A stretch of 64,000 nt of DNA from Acinetobacter calcoaceticus (GCF_900520355.1 NZ_LS999521.1:1860001-1924000), one strand, 5' to 3'; counted from the first letter of the stretch, positions 8,382 to 17,839 are shown. Numbers and translations are program-made. The notes: a model not told the origin generated them from the letters alone.

Positions 8382-8519
8382 ATGCACAGGAAGCCCGCTT
8401 TGATTTGGTCTTGGCATTCTGCTAAAAGAATGCACAATAGAAGCATGATGGGTGCTCCGATCTTACTGTCAGCTTTGGAAGAGCTTAAAGAAAAATGTAT
8501 TAAATCTAAAGTACATTAA
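8382..8519 (+). CDS. possible 45-residue ORF or gene remnant
   Basis: ATG 8382 opens MHRKPALIWSWHSAKRMHNR and runs to a Lys-rich helix (LLSALEELKEKCIKSK). There is no convincing ribosome site, so it may be the tail of a lost gene. The rest of 8352-8660 shows nothing I can assign. Confidence 0.25.
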   Translation: MHRKPALIWSWHSAKRMHNRSMMGAPILLSALEELKEKCIKSKVH

Positions 8520-8660
8520 ATTTAGTTGCCAACAAGAACTAAAAAACTTAGCTACACAGCTCCTACACGGGACTTTTTCTTTTGATGGAATGATAAATTA
8601 AACTGAATTAAAGGTCGTCGTGATATGGTATAAAAGCACCTCCAATAATAAGGACTATAT

Positions 8661-8897
8661 ATGTCAGACAATTCAACAAAATGGCTTTGTGTGGGTGGTG
8701 TTCTAAGTGGCGAGTGGCGAGAGCAGCAATTAGAAGCATTTGATGTTGATCCAAATGATTTAAATACTCATAGTTATGAAGCAATGAAACTCATTAATCC
8801 TGTTACCAAGGCAGAACAGGATTTCTATGTATATACTGAGCTACAAGAACAGGCATATGATAGGGCAATAAATTTTGCCTTATCCAAAAATCAATAA
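8661..8897 (+). CDS. hypothetical protein of 78 residues
   Basis: ATG 8661 follows AAGGAC at good spacing. The protein is acidic and soluble (KWLCVGGVLSGEWREQQLEAF, then NPVTKAEQDFYVYTELQEQ), with no signal peptide. It is a single-gene transcript, with a terminator 5 bp after the stop. Family not recognised; the GGVLSGEW start recalls small Acinetobacter proteins of unknown role. Confidence 0.65.
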   Translation: MSDNSTKWLCVGGVLSGEWREQQLEAFDVDPNDLNTHSYEAMKLINPVTKAEQDFYVYTELQEQAYDRAINFALSKNQ

Positions 8898-8902
8898 GAT
8901 CA

Positions 8903-8926
8903 AAAGAGCACTTAGGTGCTCTTTTT
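8903..8926 (+). terminator. rho-independent terminator
   Basis: AAAGAGCAC / GTGCTCTTT hairpin with a short loop and a T run, just after the 78-residue ORF. Confidence 0.85.
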
Positions 8927-9102
8927 ATTGGGTGAAATTTATTCTACAAAGTAATTTGTAAACACCAGATGATCTTAAATATACATTAGAGAAATGAGAG
9001 TTATGTTTAAATAGTAGATCTTATAAGTCTATCTTATTGCTGGTTATAAATGATGTTAAGCTTATAACGTATAACTTTGATGAATAAAGAAAATCACATA
9101 TT

Positions 9103-9408
9103 ATGAAAGCTATTTTATTATTTTTGGTTTTTGCTCTCTCAAATACCATTGTTTTTGCTGAAGATAAAAATGATTTAAATCCTGAACCGAAATATGCGTA
9201 TGCTGAAGTTTTGATTGAGCTTTACAAAGATGGACGACATGAGGAATATTTAAAAAAAAGCAGTGGATTTAAAGATTTAGATGAGAAAATACTTAAGGCT
9301 GTAAAGGAAGCCCATTTCAAGCCAATAACCAATATAAATATAGACCGCATGTATCTAACGCAACCGTTTAAAATTGAACTTAGTGATACTGAAATTAAAA
9401 AGAATTAA
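9103..9408 (+). CDS. secreted protein with TonB-C-like domain
   Basis: A 101-residue protein with a signal peptide (MKAILLFLVFALSNTIVFA) and a single small domain. The pattern VLIELYKDGRHEEYLKKSSG, then LDEKILKAVKEAHFKPI, then LTQPFKIEL is that of the TonB C-terminal fold (strand, helix AxxAhxxxxFxP, strand PhxFxl). It lacks the Pro-rich spanning region and the membrane anchor of true TonB, so it is a free periplasmic version. Role unknown. It stands alone, convergent with a LysR gene. Confidence 0.7.
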   Translation: MKAILLFLVFALSNTIVFAEDKNDLNPEPKYAYAEVLIELYKDGRHEEYLKKSSGFKDLDEKILKAVKEAHFKPITNINIDRMYLTQPFKIELSDTEIKKN

Positions 9409-9449
9409 AGTATTTTTTTATCTGAAGACATGACCTGTTAACTAATTTC

Positions 9450-10367
9450 TTAATTCCCAAGGACTCGCTTCTCAAGCATTTCCATGAAAGTTTTTAAAAT
9501 ATTATTGTGGTTTTTGCCTTTGTGAGTAATTAAGCATATAGGTGTGCTGTAATGCATTTTTTCCTTTGAAACAGCTTGCATGAACCCATCTTCAACCCAT
9601 TTTTTTGCGTAGTGGTCGGGTAAAAAGCCTAAAAATTTTCCAGTTAAAATCAGAAATGCAATCCCTTCACGGTCACTTGCTGTCGCTTTACAATCTAAAA
9701 GCTGGTGCAACTTGGCTGCTTCTGATGTGATCGCATAATTAGGAAGCACTGCTTGCCATTTTTTTAACTCATCTAAGTCCATCTTGCTGCACTGGCCAAA
9801 CAATGGATGGTTTTTACCGCAATATAAAAATGAACTTTCGCTATATAAATCAAAATAATCTAGGCCAGACAGCGGAGTAACAAGAGGAATAACACCCGCA
9901 TGCAAACGGTTGTCTAGCACACGGCACTCAATATCTGACAAGGTACTCATACTAATATTAATAATAACTTCGGAGTGCTCTTCAGCAAGTTGAGTCAAGG
10001 TGTTGGTGATATAGCCTCTAGGCATAGTCACAAGGTTATTAATAATTCCAATATTAAATTCACCCTTAAGGCGATTATGCATTTGATTCACTTTAGAGCG
10101 AAAGTCTTCAATCGCTGCTGTGAGTACTTCGATATATTCTAAAATTTCCCGTCCTTCATCGGTAAGGGCAAAACCTGCGCGGCCACGTTGGCACAGCCGA
10201 ATACCCAGACGATTTTCTAAATCGCTCATATGCAAACTAATTGCAGAGCGACTAATGCCAAGAATACTTTCGGCAGACGTAAAGCTATGACAGTCGCAAA
10301 CCGTTTTAAATATTTTGAGAAGTTTTATATCAAAATTAGTGACTTGATTTAATTTTTTAGGCTTCAT
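9450..10367 (-). CDS. LysR-family regulator, divergent from beta-alanine genes
   Basis: A 305-residue LysR-type regulator. The N-terminal helix-turn-helix (FTSAESILGISRSAISLHMSDLENRLGIRLCQRG) is followed by the periplasmic-binding-like effector domain. It is transcribed away from the aminotransferase gene with about 100 bp between them, the standard position for a LysR activator of its neighbour. A GATAA-N7-TTATC palindrome lies in the gap. Beta-alanine or the semialdehyde could be the effector (inference). Confidence 0.93.
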   Translation of the reverse strand: MKPKKLNQVTNFDIKLLKIFKTVCDCHSFTSAESILGISRSAISLHMSDLENRLGIRLCQRGRAGFALTDEGREILEYIEVLTAAIEDFRSKVNQMHNRLKGEFNIGIINNLVTMPRGYITNTLTQLAEEHSEVIINISMSTLSDIECRVLDNRLHAGVIPLVTPLSGLDYFDLYSESSFLYCGKNHPLFGQCSKMDLDELKKWQAVLPNYAITSEAAKLHQLLDCKATASDREGIAFLILTGKFLGFLPDHYAKKWVEDGFMQAVSKEKMHYSTPICLITHKGKNHNNILKTFMEMLEKRVLGN

Positions 10368-10396
10368 TTAGTTTTGTTTTTTAAATCTAAACTCAA

Positions 10397-10413
10397 GATA
10401 ATTTGAATTTATC
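10397..10413. promoter_or_regulatory. candidate LysR-binding palindrome
   Basis: GATAA-N7-TTATC in the divergent LysR/aminotransferase gap, of the interrupted-dyad kind LysR proteins bind. A partly overlapping TTTATC-AAAC-TTATCA copy adjoins it. Confidence 0.4.
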
Positions 10414-10469
10414 AAACTTATCACGCTATGTACACTCAAACCATAATTTGAAAATAAACAGGAATGGTT

Positions 10470-11846
10470 ATGTTTGATACGGATAAATTCAGCGATTCTG
10501 AGCATACTTTGGACGCGGTTCAAACCAATAATAATATGCACATAAATTATCAGGCACACTGGATGCCTTTTTCTGCAAATCGAAACTTTGCTAAAGACCC
10601 GCGTATGATTGTGGGCGCAAAAGGGTCATATCTGATTGATGATTCGGGCCGTGAAATTTATGACTCACTTTCAGGTTTATGGACTTGTGGTGCAGGTCAT
10701 ACCTTGCCTGAAATTCAGCAAGCGGTAAGTGCTCAATTAGGTCAACTCGACTACTCACCAGCTTTTCAGTTTGGGCACCCATTGTCGTTTCAATTAGCTG
10801 AACGAATTATTCAATATATGCCTGAAAAATTGCAGCATGTGTTTTTTACTGACTCAGGTTCAGAGTCTGCCGACACCGCAATTAAAATGGCGCGTGCCTA
10901 TTGGCGAATTAAAGGCAAACCAAGCAAAACCAAGCTGATTGGGCGCGCACGTGGCTATCATGGGGTCAACGTTGCGGGAACCAGCCTTGGTGGTATCGGC
11001 GGTAACCGTAAAATGTTTGGTCAGCTCATGGATGTAGACCATTTACCGCATACCTTACAGCCCGATTTAAGTTTCACTAAAGGCTGTGCTGAAACTGGTG
11101 GTGTAGAGCTTGCCAATGAAATGCTTAAGTTAATTGAGTTACATGACGCATCGAATATTGCCGCGGTCATTGTAGAACCAGTTTCAGGTTCTGCTGGGTG
11201 TATTGTACCGCCGACTGGTTATTTAAAACGCTTAAGAGAAATCTGCGATCAACACGATATCTTGCTGATTTTTGATGAAGTCATTACGGGATTCGGGCGC
11301 ATGGGGACGTGGACGGCTTCAGAATATTTTGATGTTACGCCAGATATTTTAAATTTTGCCAAACAAATTACCAACGGCGCTATTCCACTCGGTGGTGTGG
11401 TCGCAAGTCATGAAATTTATGACGCTTTTATGCAGCAAGACTTACCTGAACATGCTGTCGAGTTTACCCATGGCTATACCTATTCGGCGCATCCGGTGGC
11501 TTGTGCGGCTGCTTTAGCAACACTCGATGTTTTAGAAAAGAAAAATTTAATCCATCAATCGGCTGCATTGGCTCCAAGCTTTGAAAAACTCTTACATGAG
11601 TTAAAAGGCGCTCCAAACATTATTGATATACGCAACTGCGGGCTGATTGGTGCTGTGCAATTAGCGCCACGTGATGGCGATGCCACCATTCGAGGCTTTG
11701 AGCTGGGTATGAAACTCTGGAAAGAGGGATTTTATGTACGCTTCGGAGGCGACACGCTTCAGTTTGGTCCAATGTTCAACAGCACTGAGGCAGATATTGA
11801 CCGCTTAATGAATGCCGTGGGCGATGCACTGCACCAAGTGAATTAA
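10470..11846 (+). CDS. bauA: beta-alanine:pyruvate (omega-amino acid) aminotransferase
   Basis: A class III PLP-dependent aminotransferase of 458 residues. It is very similar to Pseudomonas omega-amino acid:pyruvate transaminase: AHWMPFSANRNF near residues 29-40, DSLSGLWTCGAGHT at 65-78, FTDSGSESADTA, GRARGYHGVN and HPVACAA. PLP Asp269 lies in IFDEV and the Schiff-base Lys298 in FAKQITNGAIPLG. I chose ATG 10470 because AGGA stands 7 bases upstream; ATG 10464 has no room for a ribosome site. It converts beta-alanine and pyruvate to malonate semialdehyde and alanine. It is followed by a semialdehyde dehydrogenase and a permease. Confidence 0.93.
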   Translation: MFDTDKFSDSEHTLDAVQTNNNMHINYQAHWMPFSANRNFAKDPRMIVGAKGSYLIDDSGREIYDSLSGLWTCGAGHTLPEIQQAVSAQLGQLDYSPAFQFGHPLSFQLAERIIQYMPEKLQHVFFTDSGSESADTAIKMARAYWRIKGKPSKTKLIGRARGYHGVNVAGTSLGGIGGNRKMFGQLMDVDHLPHTLQPDLSFTKGCAETGGVELANEMLKLIELHDASNIAAVIVEPVSGSAGCIVPPTGYLKRLREICDQHDILLIFDEVITGFGRMGTWTASEYFDVTPDILNFAKQITNGAIPLGGVVASHEIYDAFMQQDLPEHAVEFTHGYTYSAHPVACAAALATLDVLEKKNLIHQSAALAPSFEKLLHELKGAPNIIDIRNCGLIGAVQLAPRDGDATIRGFELGMKLWKEGFYVRFGGDTLQFGPMFNSTEADIDRLMNAVGDALHQVN

Positions 11847-11953
11847 GGCATATAGACATTTTATGGGTATCTATAAATTCAATGGATGCTCTTCAACATC
11901 TAAATGAAAAATACAGTTTGATCTGCAAACCGATTGTGTAAGGAGTAACAACA

Positions 11954-13522
11954 ATGACAAATGGCCTAGAAAATTTTAGCTATGACGAAGTTTTAACTGA
12001 AAATAGTACGCATAGCGAACAAGCCAAAAAAGTGCTAGGGCATTTCATACAAGGAAGAATTGTATCTAAATCGGCAAAAAAACAGCCAGTTTACAATCCT
12101 GCAACGGGTGAAATGAGTAAAGAAGTTGAAATTGCTGATGCAAAAACAGTGAATGAGTCCGTTCAGGTAGCCGAACAAGCTTTTCCTGCATGGCGAGATA
12201 CGCCAGTCATTAAACGTGCACGTGTCATGTTTAAGTTCAAACAATTATTAGAACAAAATGCCGAAAAGATTTGTGCTTTGATTGGGCAAGAGCACGGTAA
12301 AATTTCTCATGATGCTCAAGGCGAACTACAACGTGGCATTGAAAATGTTGAATATGCTTGCGGCGCACCAGAGCTTTTAAAAGGGGAATATTCAAAAAAT
12401 GTCGGTCCAGATATCGACTCATGGAGCGAGTTCCAACCGTTAGGTGTTGTGGCTGGTATTACACCATTTAACTTCCCAGCCATGGTCGCTTTATGGATGT
12501 TCCCAATGGCGTTGGTCTGCGGTAACTGCTTTATTTTAAAACCTTCTGAAAAAGCGCCTTCTGTAGTTTTATACCTTGCAGAATTATTAAAACAGGCAGG
12601 TTTACCTGACGGCGTGTTTAATGTGGTGAATGGGGATAAAGAAGCGGTAGATGCTTTATTGCATCATCCAAAAATTCAGGCGGTTAGCTTTGTGGGTTCA
12701 ACACCAATTGCCGAATATATTTATCGTACCGCAACATCCACGGGCAAACGTTGCCAAGCGTTAGGTGGGGCAAAAAACCACGCGATTATTATGCCGGATG
12801 CCGATATTGATAACGTCGTAACTTCTTTGTTAGGTGCGGCATTTGGTTCTTCAGGTGAACGCTGTATGGCGTTGTCTGTGGCTGTCGCAATTGGTGATGA
12901 AGTTGCTGATGTCGTGATTGATAAGTTAACTCAAGAAATGAAAAAATTGAAGTTCGGTCACTATGCAGATGCAAGCAATGATTTTGGCCCACTGATTACC
13001 CAAGCACATAAAGATAAAGTGCAGGCCTATATTCAAAGTGCAGAACAGCAGGGCGCAAAAATTGTGGTAGATGGCCGTGATGCGAAACCAGCAGGCTATG
13101 AACAAGGCTTCTTTGTTGGACCAACTTTAATTGATCAAGTCACACCAAACATGACCAGTTACCAGCAAGAAATCTTTGGTCCTGTTTTACAGGTCATTCG
13201 TGTCAAAACCATGCAAGATGCAATGCAGCTCATTAATGACCACGAATATGGCAATGGTACTTGTATCTATACTCGTGATGGTGAAGCCGCACGCTATTTT
13301 ACCAACAATATTCAAGTGGGGATGGTCGGGGTCAATGTGCCGTTACCTGTACCAGTTGCATATCATAGTTTTGGTGGTTGGAAACGTTCATTGTTTGGTG
13401 ATTTATATGCTTACGGGCCAGATGGTGTGCGTTTTTATACACGCCGTAAAACTATTACGCAGCGTTGGCCTTCAACTCAGCTTCGTGAATCTAAACAATT
13501 TGCTATGCCTACATTAAATTGA
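11954..13522 (+). CDS. mmsA: CoA-acylating (methyl)malonate-semialdehyde dehydrogenase
   Basis: A 522-residue aldehyde dehydrogenase of the MmsA type. The cofactor region GITPFNFPAMVALWMFPMAL, the FVGSTPIAEYI loop and the catalytic Cys304 in SSGERCMAL are characteristic; MmsA lacks the general-base Glu of other ALDHs and has GAKNHAI instead. It oxidises malonate semialdehyde (from the preceding aminotransferase) to acetyl-CoA with NAD and CoA. The MmsA start is preceded by AAGGAG. The extra N-terminal 25 residues are not conserved in classic MmsA. Equivalent to bauC in Pseudomonas. Confidence 0.93.
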   Translation: MTNGLENFSYDEVLTENSTHSEQAKKVLGHFIQGRIVSKSAKKQPVYNPATGEMSKEVEIADAKTVNESVQVAEQAFPAWRDTPVIKRARVMFKFKQLLEQNAEKICALIGQEHGKISHDAQGELQRGIENVEYACGAPELLKGEYSKNVGPDIDSWSEFQPLGVVAGITPFNFPAMVALWMFPMALVCGNCFILKPSEKAPSVVLYLAELLKQAGLPDGVFNVVNGDKEAVDALLHHPKIQAVSFVGSTPIAEYIYRTATSTGKRCQALGGAKNHAIIMPDADIDNVVTSLLGAAFGSSGERCMALSVAVAIGDEVADVVIDKLTQEMKKLKFGHYADASNDFGPLITQAHKDKVQAYIQSAEQQGAKIVVDGRDAKPAGYEQGFFVGPTLIDQVTPNMTSYQQEIFGPVLQVIRVKTMQDAMQLINDHEYGNGTCIYTRDGEAARYFTNNIQVGMVGVNVPLPVPVAYHSFGGWKRSLFGDLYAYGPDGVRFYTRRKTITQRWPSTQLRESKQFAMPTLN

Positions 13523-13527
13523 TGAAT

Positions 13528-13557
13528 AAAAGGGAAAACTCTGATTTTCCCTTTTTT
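13528..13557 (+). terminator. rho-independent terminator
   Basis: AAAAGGGAAAA / TTTTCCCTTTT hairpin plus T run directly after the dehydrogenase. The permease downstream therefore probably has its own promoter or depends on read-through. Confidence 0.8.
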
Positions 13558-13630
13558 GTTTTGTACAAGTTGGAGAAGTACATTTTTAAGACGGTTTTAA
13601 AATCAGTTTGTTAATTTGAAGGAATCGAAT

Positions 13631-15022
13631 ATGAACAATGATAAAACAATAAAATTAAGTGAAGGACTTTCTAATCGACATGTCACCATGATTAGTATTG
13701 GTGGCGTTATTGGTGCAGGTTTATTTGTAGGCTCTTCTGCGGCAATTGCAAAAGCAGGCCCTGCCGCTGTACTCGCTTATATAATTACAAGTATTTTAGT
13801 TTTTCTGGTCATGCGCATGCTGGGCGAAATGGCCGTAGCGCAGCCCGATACAGGTTCATTTTCTACATATGCCCGTAAGGCAATTGGACCTTGGGCTGGG
13901 TTTACCATCGGATGGTTATATTGGTGGTTTTGGGTGCTGGTTATTCCAATTGAAGCGATTGCGGGTGCTGAAATTTTACATGCTTGGTTCCCGCAAATTT
14001 CTAGTGCTATTTATGCATTCGCCTTTATTATTTTACTTAGTCTAGCCAATTTTTTTAGTACCAAAAGTTTTGGTGAATTTGAGTTTTGGTTTGCGCTGAT
14101 TAAAGTCTTTGCGATTGTAGTATTCATTATTATTGGGGTAATGGCTGTATTTGGAATGTGGCCTTTAGCCAAAAATGTCAGTGGTGTCGGCAATCTATTT
14201 TCAAATGGCGGTTTTATGCCACATGGCATGGGCGGAGTTGTATCGGCCATTTTAATCTCAGCATTTTCATTTTTTGGAATAGAAATTCTTTCTATTGCTG
14301 CTGCTGAATCAAAAAATCCAGAAGAAAAAATTAAACGTGCAACCAATTTGGTGCTTTATCGAATTATTTTATTCTTTGTCGTTTCGATTTTTCTTGCGGT
14401 TGCTTTGGTCGATTGGCGTTCACCAGATTTACAAAAGTTTGGAACTTTTCAGTTTGTATTGATGAGCCTACATGTTCCAGAAACTAAACTGATTATGGAT
14501 GCCGTGGTATTTATTGCGGTTGCAAGTTGTATGAATGCGGCGGTTTATACCTCATCTCGCATGTTATTTGCTTTGGGTACCCGTCAGGAAGCCCCAAAAG
14601 TTGTGACAAAAATTAATGGAGCAGGTGTACCGACTTCGGCTGTATTTTTATCTACTTTGGTTGGAGTCGTCTGCTGTGCTGTCAACTATATGTTTCCAGG
14701 CCAAGTCTTTGGGTTCTTGCTCTCAACCACAGGCTCAATTGCGTTACTGGTGTATTTGGTGATTGCATTTTCACAATTACGCTTAAGACATAAATGGGAA
14801 AAAGAGGGCACAGCCGTATCTTTTAAAATGTGGTTATTCCCATGGTTAACTTGGTTTGTGATTTTAGTCATTATGACCGTTTTAGGTTATATGTTCTTAT
14901 CACCAGCCTATAGTTATGAAACGACTTTATCTTTGGGCGTAACTTTGGTGGTGGTTGTTTGTGGGTTGGTCGTCACGCGAAAGCGTAAAGCAACCAGAGC
15001 GGTTGCCATAAATTTAGATTAA
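13631..15022 (+). CDS. amino acid permease (APC family), probable beta-alanine/GABA importer
   Basis: A 463-residue protein with about 12 membrane helices. The APC-family start SNRHVTMISIGGVIGAGLFVGSS is the substrate/Na-type helix 1 motif, and SFFGIEILSIAAAESKNPE is the helix 6 motif of the GABA permease group. I chose ATG 13631, preceded by AAGGAA at 7 bases, over an in-frame TTG 13616. The position behind the aminotransferase and dehydrogenase indicates import of beta-alanine or a related omega-amino acid. A bidirectional terminator follows. Confidence 0.9.
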   Translation: MNNDKTIKLSEGLSNRHVTMISIGGVIGAGLFVGSSAAIAKAGPAAVLAYIITSILVFLVMRMLGEMAVAQPDTGSFSTYARKAIGPWAGFTIGWLYWWFWVLVIPIEAIAGAEILHAWFPQISSAIYAFAFIILLSLANFFSTKSFGEFEFWFALIKVFAIVVFIIIGVMAVFGMWPLAKNVSGVGNLFSNGGFMPHGMGGVVSAILISAFSFFGIEILSIAAAESKNPEEKIKRATNLVLYRIILFFVVSIFLAVALVDWRSPDLQKFGTFQFVLMSLHVPETKLIMDAVVFIAVASCMNAAVYTSSRMLFALGTRQEAPKVVTKINGAGVPTSAVFLSTLVGVVCCAVNYMFPGQVFGFLLSTTGSIALLVYLVIAFSQLRLRHKWEKEGTAVSFKMWLFPWLTWFVILVIMTVLGYMFLSPAYSYETTLSLGVTLVVVVCGLVVTRKRKATRAVAINLD

Positions 15023-15051
15023 TTATTTTAAAAATTAGATTGCTTATAATT

Positions 15052-15084
15052 AAAAAAGAGACCGTAAATGGTCTCTTTTTTCTC
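15052..15084. terminator. bidirectional rho-independent terminator
   Basis: AAAAAAGAGACC / GGTCTCTTTTTT with loop GTAAAT, between the convergent permease and EmrA-like genes. Confidence 0.9.
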
Positions 15085-15105
15085 TTATCCCAAAATAAAA
15101 GTGAG

Positions 15106-16194
15106 TTATTTCTGAGTTGTATCCACAGAAACTAAAACAGATAAACCAGGACGTAATAATTTAACGTCTTTTTGATTTTCAACAAGTTTGATGCGTAATG
15201 GAAGGCGCTGAACAATTTTAGTAAAGTTACCAGTCGCATTGGTTGCAGAGATTGGAGAGAAAAATGCGCCAGTAGATGGAGAGAAGCTGTCTACCACACC
15301 TTTTAATTCAGTATTATAAGCATCGACATACACTTTAACTGGTTGTCCGATTTTGATTTGTTTTAACTCAATTTCACGAAAGTTCGCTTCTACGTAGACT
15401 TGATTTAAAGGCACAACAACCATTAATGGATTACCAGCGCCAACAAAGTTACCGACGTTGGCAGACTTTTGACCAATCATGCCATCAATAGGTGCTCGAA
15501 CTTCTGTATAGCTTAAATTTAGTTTTGCTTTATCAAGTGCGGCTTGTGCTTGTTTAAGGGCAGCTTGTTTCGCTTGTACCTGAATCTTGTATTGGTTGAG
15601 TTGATATTGAGCGTCTATTACTTTTTCTTTGCTGCTGTCTAAGTCAGCATATTGTTCGGTCAATGTGGTTTTTGACTGCTGTGTAATTAATCTCGACTCG
15701 GCACCGAGCGCCTGTAATTGTTCATACCGCGCCGTATTATCTTTTGTGAGTTTAATTCCAGCTTCTACTTTTCTAAGCTGAGCCTCTGTTTCCCGAATAA
15801 CTGTCGGTTGTCTTTCAACGGCTAACAGGGCTTCGCTTAAGTCAGCTTGTGCCTTTGCATAATTAGATTCGGCTTCAGCCAAAGCAGCTTGATAATCACG
15901 TGGATCAATGCGTGCTAAAAGTTGCCATTTTTTTACAGTCTGATGATCTTTAATATAAATTTCTTCAATATTACCAGACACTTTTGGGGCAATGGTTGAG
16001 TACTCTACATCCACACGCGCATCGTCTGTTTCAATAATCGATGAGGGTAAAAAGATAAGTTTTAAAACCCACAAAATGGATGCTAAAACAATAATGAATG
16101 CGATAACCATAACCCAATGCTTTTTGAGATATTGCACCTTTGTTAACTTGGGTGGTTCAGTGTGGGTGGTATCTTGGGCTTCGAGAGTACTCAT
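15106..16194 (-). CDS. EmrA/HlyD-type membrane fusion protein
   Basis: A 362-residue periplasmic adaptor. It has one N-terminal membrane helix (WVMVIAFIIVLASILWVLKLIF), then the lipoyl half (TDDARVDVEYSTIAPKVSGNIEEIYI), an alpha-helical coiled-coil hairpin of about residues 95-215 rich in Ala, Gln and Glu, the second lipoyl half (VRAPIDGMIG) and the beta-barrel (EANFREIELKQIKIGQPVKVYVDAY). It pairs with the EmrB-like MFS pump whose stop overlaps its start by 4 bp. No TolC-like gene lies here, so it probably uses a channel encoded elsewhere. Confidence 0.93.
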   Translation of the reverse strand: MSTLEAQDTTHTEPPKLTKVQYLKKHWVMVIAFIIVLASILWVLKLIFLPSSIIETDDARVDVEYSTIAPKVSGNIEEIYIKDHQTVKKWQLLARIDPRDYQAALAEAESNYAKAQADLSEALLAVERQPTVIRETEAQLRKVEAGIKLTKDNTARYEQLQALGAESRLITQQSKTTLTEQYADLDSSKEKVIDAQYQLNQYKIQVQAKQAALKQAQAALDKAKLNLSYTEVRAPIDGMIGQKSANVGNFVGAGNPLMVVVPLNQVYVEANFREIELKQIKIGQPVKVYVDAYNTELKGVVDSFSPSTGAFFSPISATNATGNFTKIVQRLPLRIKLVENQKDVKLLRPGLSVLVSVDTTQK

Positions 16195-17768
16195 AAAGAT
16201 TTTCCTGAGTTATGACTATTCATTAACTTAATGAGAGCAATACGTGGCGGGTAAGTTCTAACGGGCAAAATCAGCATAACAATGAACAAAATTGCTGTAA
16301 GTCCGGCCAAAATCAGATATTGATCGCTAATGACTAAAACAGATTGCTGCGCTTGAATCGCAGAATTTAAGGCCGATAAACCGCCTGAAACCCGTTCTGC
16401 GCCATTTTCAGTCAGTACAGGTGGGGTAAGTGGATTAATGACAGGGCCTTGAATATTTTGAAAAACATGTTGGGCTGTATTTTCAATCAGTCGTGTTGAG
16501 TGATATTCACCACGTACTCGGTTCACCCAATCCAAAATACAAACACCAAGTACGCCACTAATGGCTCGCGGGGTATTAATCATCGGTGAAGCATAAATTG
16601 CCATGGTTGGATGTACGCTATTTGTACCCATCATGAGTAACGAGAGCACTACACAGGTTTGCCCTAAACATGAAATTGCATGCCAAAAATAGAACTGATC
16701 TTGGTTCCATGTTGTATCGAGTTGGCTTGCACCTAGGCAGCCTGCAATCACCAGAAGCAAACCAAAGCCATGCACATAGCGGCTGTCGACCCAAGCTTGA
16801 TTTAAAAGCTTAACCACAATGGGAATATAGATAAATTGTAATGCCGCAATTTGTAAACCAATCCACATGGTTTGAGTCGGTTTATAGCCGTGTACAGCAC
16901 TCAGGTAATTGAGCGGTAATGTACTTGTCGACATCCCAATAATCACAAAGCAAAACAGTGCAAAAATGGCATAAGCAAAATTTCGTATTTCGAGCATTTG
17001 CGGTTTAACTAATGGGGATGGAGAACGCCATTCATGTATGAAAAATAACGGTAATGTAATGGCACTTATTAACGCCAATACACTAATCAATTTAGAGTGG
17101 AACCAATCTAGATGATTGCCATGCAATAACATAGTACTCAGGCTTGCCAAGCTAATAATCGCTAAAGTAGCGCCTGTCCAATCGTAAGTTTTTATTCTTG
17201 AATAATTTAAAGGGTCTTGAGGAATACCAAAATAAACCAACGCAGCGCTTAAGGCACAAAAAGGAATGGTTTGAAAGAAAATCATCTTCCAACCCAGCAC
17301 ATCTAAATAAAAGGCAGAAAGTGCAGCACTTAAGTTGGGAAAGAAAGTCGCAGTTAATGCGTAGCAGGCTAAGCCCCATAGTCGAATATCTGGCCCCAGA
17401 AATCTGAGCGCACAGGCCATGAGCAAAGGAATGGTTAAACCATTGGCTAGACCTTGTAGGGCGCGTAATAAATAAAATATTTCAATATTGGGACTAAAAG
17501 GAATTAAAACGCTAGAGAAGAGGCAAAGCCCTATGGCAAAAAGAAGAACTCTCCGCATAGAAAAAATGACCGCCCAACTGGTCGAAAGTATCATGCCAAT
17601 AATCATGGCGCTGGCATAAATACTGTTGACCCAATAACCCGAGTCGACACTAATGCCCATAGCTCCACGTATGTCGACTAAGGTAATGCTGGTAATTCGG
17701 TTATTAAATTCGACAGTCATTGCAGCAAATATTGCACCTGCTAAACCGATGAGTGGCTTTGTATTCAT
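16191..17768 (-). CDS. EmrB-like MFS drug transporter (DHA2 family, 14 helices)
   Basis: A 525-residue inner-membrane proton antiporter. The start (FNNRITSITLVDIRGAMGI) corresponds to the DHA2 helix-1 region, followed by WVNSIYASAMIIGM and a variant motif C. The motif A loop is less canonical than in EmrB. The coding end overlaps the EmrA-like start by 4 bp (ATGA type coupling). The promoter faces a TetR gene across a perfect 14-bp palindrome, so expression is probably repressed until a drug or metabolite binds the TetR. Confidence 0.9.
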   Translation of the reverse strand: MNTKPLIGLAGAIFAAMTVEFNNRITSITLVDIRGAMGISVDSGYWVNSIYASAMIIGMILSTSWAVIFSMRRVLLFAIGLCLFSSVLIPFSPNIEIFYLLRALQGLANGLTIPLLMACALRFLGPDIRLWGLACYALTATFFPNLSAALSAFYLDVLGWKMIFFQTIPFCALSAALVYFGIPQDPLNYSRIKTYDWTGATLAIISLASLSTMLLHGNHLDWFHSKLISVLALISAITLPLFFIHEWRSPSPLVKPQMLEIRNFAYAIFALFCFVIIGMSTSTLPLNYLSAVHGYKPTQTMWIGLQIAALQFIYIPIVVKLLNQAWVDSRYVHGFGLLLVIAGCLGASQLDTTWNQDQFYFWHAISCLGQTCVVLSLLMMGTNSVHPTMAIYASPMINTPRAISGVLGVCILDWVNRVRGEYHSTRLIENTAQHVFQNIQGPVINPLTPPVLTENGAERVSGGLSALNSAIQAQQSVLVISDQYLILAGLTAILFIVMLILPVRTYPPRIALIKLMNSHNSGKSL

Positions 17769-17825
17769 CTTTTACCTTAAATCTTAAACATCAATTCATT
17801 GCACGGAGCAGATATTTATTGTACT

Positions 17826-17839
17826 GTACCGATCGGTAC
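17826..17839. promoter_or_regulatory. palindromic operator between the EmrB-like gene and TetR
   Basis: GTACCGATCGGTAC is a perfect 14-bp palindrome flanked by GTACTGTAC-like repeats. TetR-family repressors of the AcrR/NemR kind often bind a CCGATCGG-centred core. It lies about 58 bp before the pump start and 95 bp before the TetR start, so it could control both. Confidence 0.65.

Noticed and set aside
13176..13517. 113-residue plus-strand ORF inside the dehydrogenase
   Set aside because: Alternative frame of a well-supported MmsA-type gene.
14011..14346. 111-residue minus-strand ORF in the permease
   Set aside because: Antisense shadow of hydrophobic helices; no ribosome site.
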